Shown one piece after another: positions 24,613 through 24,699 of a stretch of 24,699 nucleotides of DNA (its first letter is position 1; every line of letters begins with the position of its first letter). A program made the position numbers and the translations under genes. The notes below the pieces were generated by a model, which saw only the letters and a list, made by a program, of their open reading frames with translations, was not told where the DNA came from and searched no databases. The stretch is from Oscillospiraceae bacterium (GTDB taxonomy: Bacteria; Bacillota; Clostridia; Oscillospirales; Acutalibacteraceae). The DNA lies in NCBI GenBank assembly GCA_029013165.1, contig JAQXMV010000081.1:1-24699 (forward strand). The letters run 5' to 3'.

Positions 24613-24699
24613 TTATTCACTGATGATATGTGTGATGGCGGATATACGGGCCGTTGCGTCATTGATTTCCCTTGAAAGCACCGTGCGGCGGTTGATCTC
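24613..24699 (-). CDS. C-terminal end of a gene upstream of ffh, probably ylxM
   Basis: An open frame of 28 codons enters from the right edge and stops at 24613, 25 bp before the ffh start. It is helical and charged (EINRRTVLSREINDA). In Bacillota the gene before ffh is normally ylxM, a small HTH protein that modulates SRP; the assignment rests on position only, since the HTH would lie outside the window. Confidence 0.45.
   Translation of the reverse strand, partial: EINRRTVLSREINDATARISAITHIISE

Noticed and set aside
1..24699. tRNA, rRNA, CRISPR array, insertion sequence, phage or defence system
   Set aside because: No clover-leaf, direct-repeat array, transposase or integrase motif, or defence gene was seen on reading both strands.

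Overview
The window looks like chromosomal DNA of a gut-type Clostridia member, probably Oscillospiraceae/Ruminococcaceae-like. This is inferred from moderate GC with AT-rich intergenic gaps, strong AGGAGG-type ribosome binding sites, TTGACA/TATAAT-type promoters, the ffh-rpsP-khpA cluster, a VanRS-like two-component system, a domain-permuted GH3 beta-glucosidase and a BspA/fibronectin-III secreted protein. No rRNA, tRNA, CRISPR array, transposase or phage gene was seen.

Layout. 1-2970 (minus): OmpR-type response regulator, HAMP histidine kinase and a truncated RlmD-like 23S rRNA methyltransferase, tightly spaced as one operon. 3111-5060 (plus): a divergent second two-component system whose kinase is strongly VanS-like; no van ligase or peptidase genes are present. 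A bidirectional terminator (5107-5149) separates it from 5156-6216 (minus), an ECF transporter S component overlapping a DUF1893 gene behind a good promoter. 6308-11737 (plus): membrane-anchored M23 peptidase, two-gene ThrE-type exporter, HD-domain protein and GH3 enzyme. A consensus promoter sits on the stop codon of the M23 gene. 11764-13527: a secreted LCAT-like alpha/beta hydrolase with its own promoter and terminator, a Cys in place of the nucleophilic Ser, and a C9 tract in the signal-peptide codons. 13627-16017: TetR regulator plus FGGY sugar kinase, ending in a terminator. 16015-18992 (minus): GPH-family sugar symporter and metallophosphoesterase. 19151-20637 (plus): CNNM/CorC-type DUF21-CBS transporter with a 19-bp perfect palindrome over its promoter. 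20654-22410 (minus): secreted LRR/fibronectin-III protein with an internal duplication. 22525-24699 (minus): the SRP/ribosome cluster, reading probable ylxM end, ffh, rpsP and khpA, then a series of hairpins.

How the parts fit. Much of the centre suggests use of plant or host glycans: GH3 glucosidase, GPH sugar symporter and FGGY kinase. Envelope sensing and remodelling are also represented by two sensor kinases, an M23 peptidase and secreted adhesin-like and lipase-like proteins. No single new multi-gene system could be demonstrated. The observations most worth checking are the Cys-for-Ser hydrolase with its poly-C tract, the palindromic operators at 3111 and 19168, the ECF/DUF1893 pair, and the VanRS-like pair without resistance genes.
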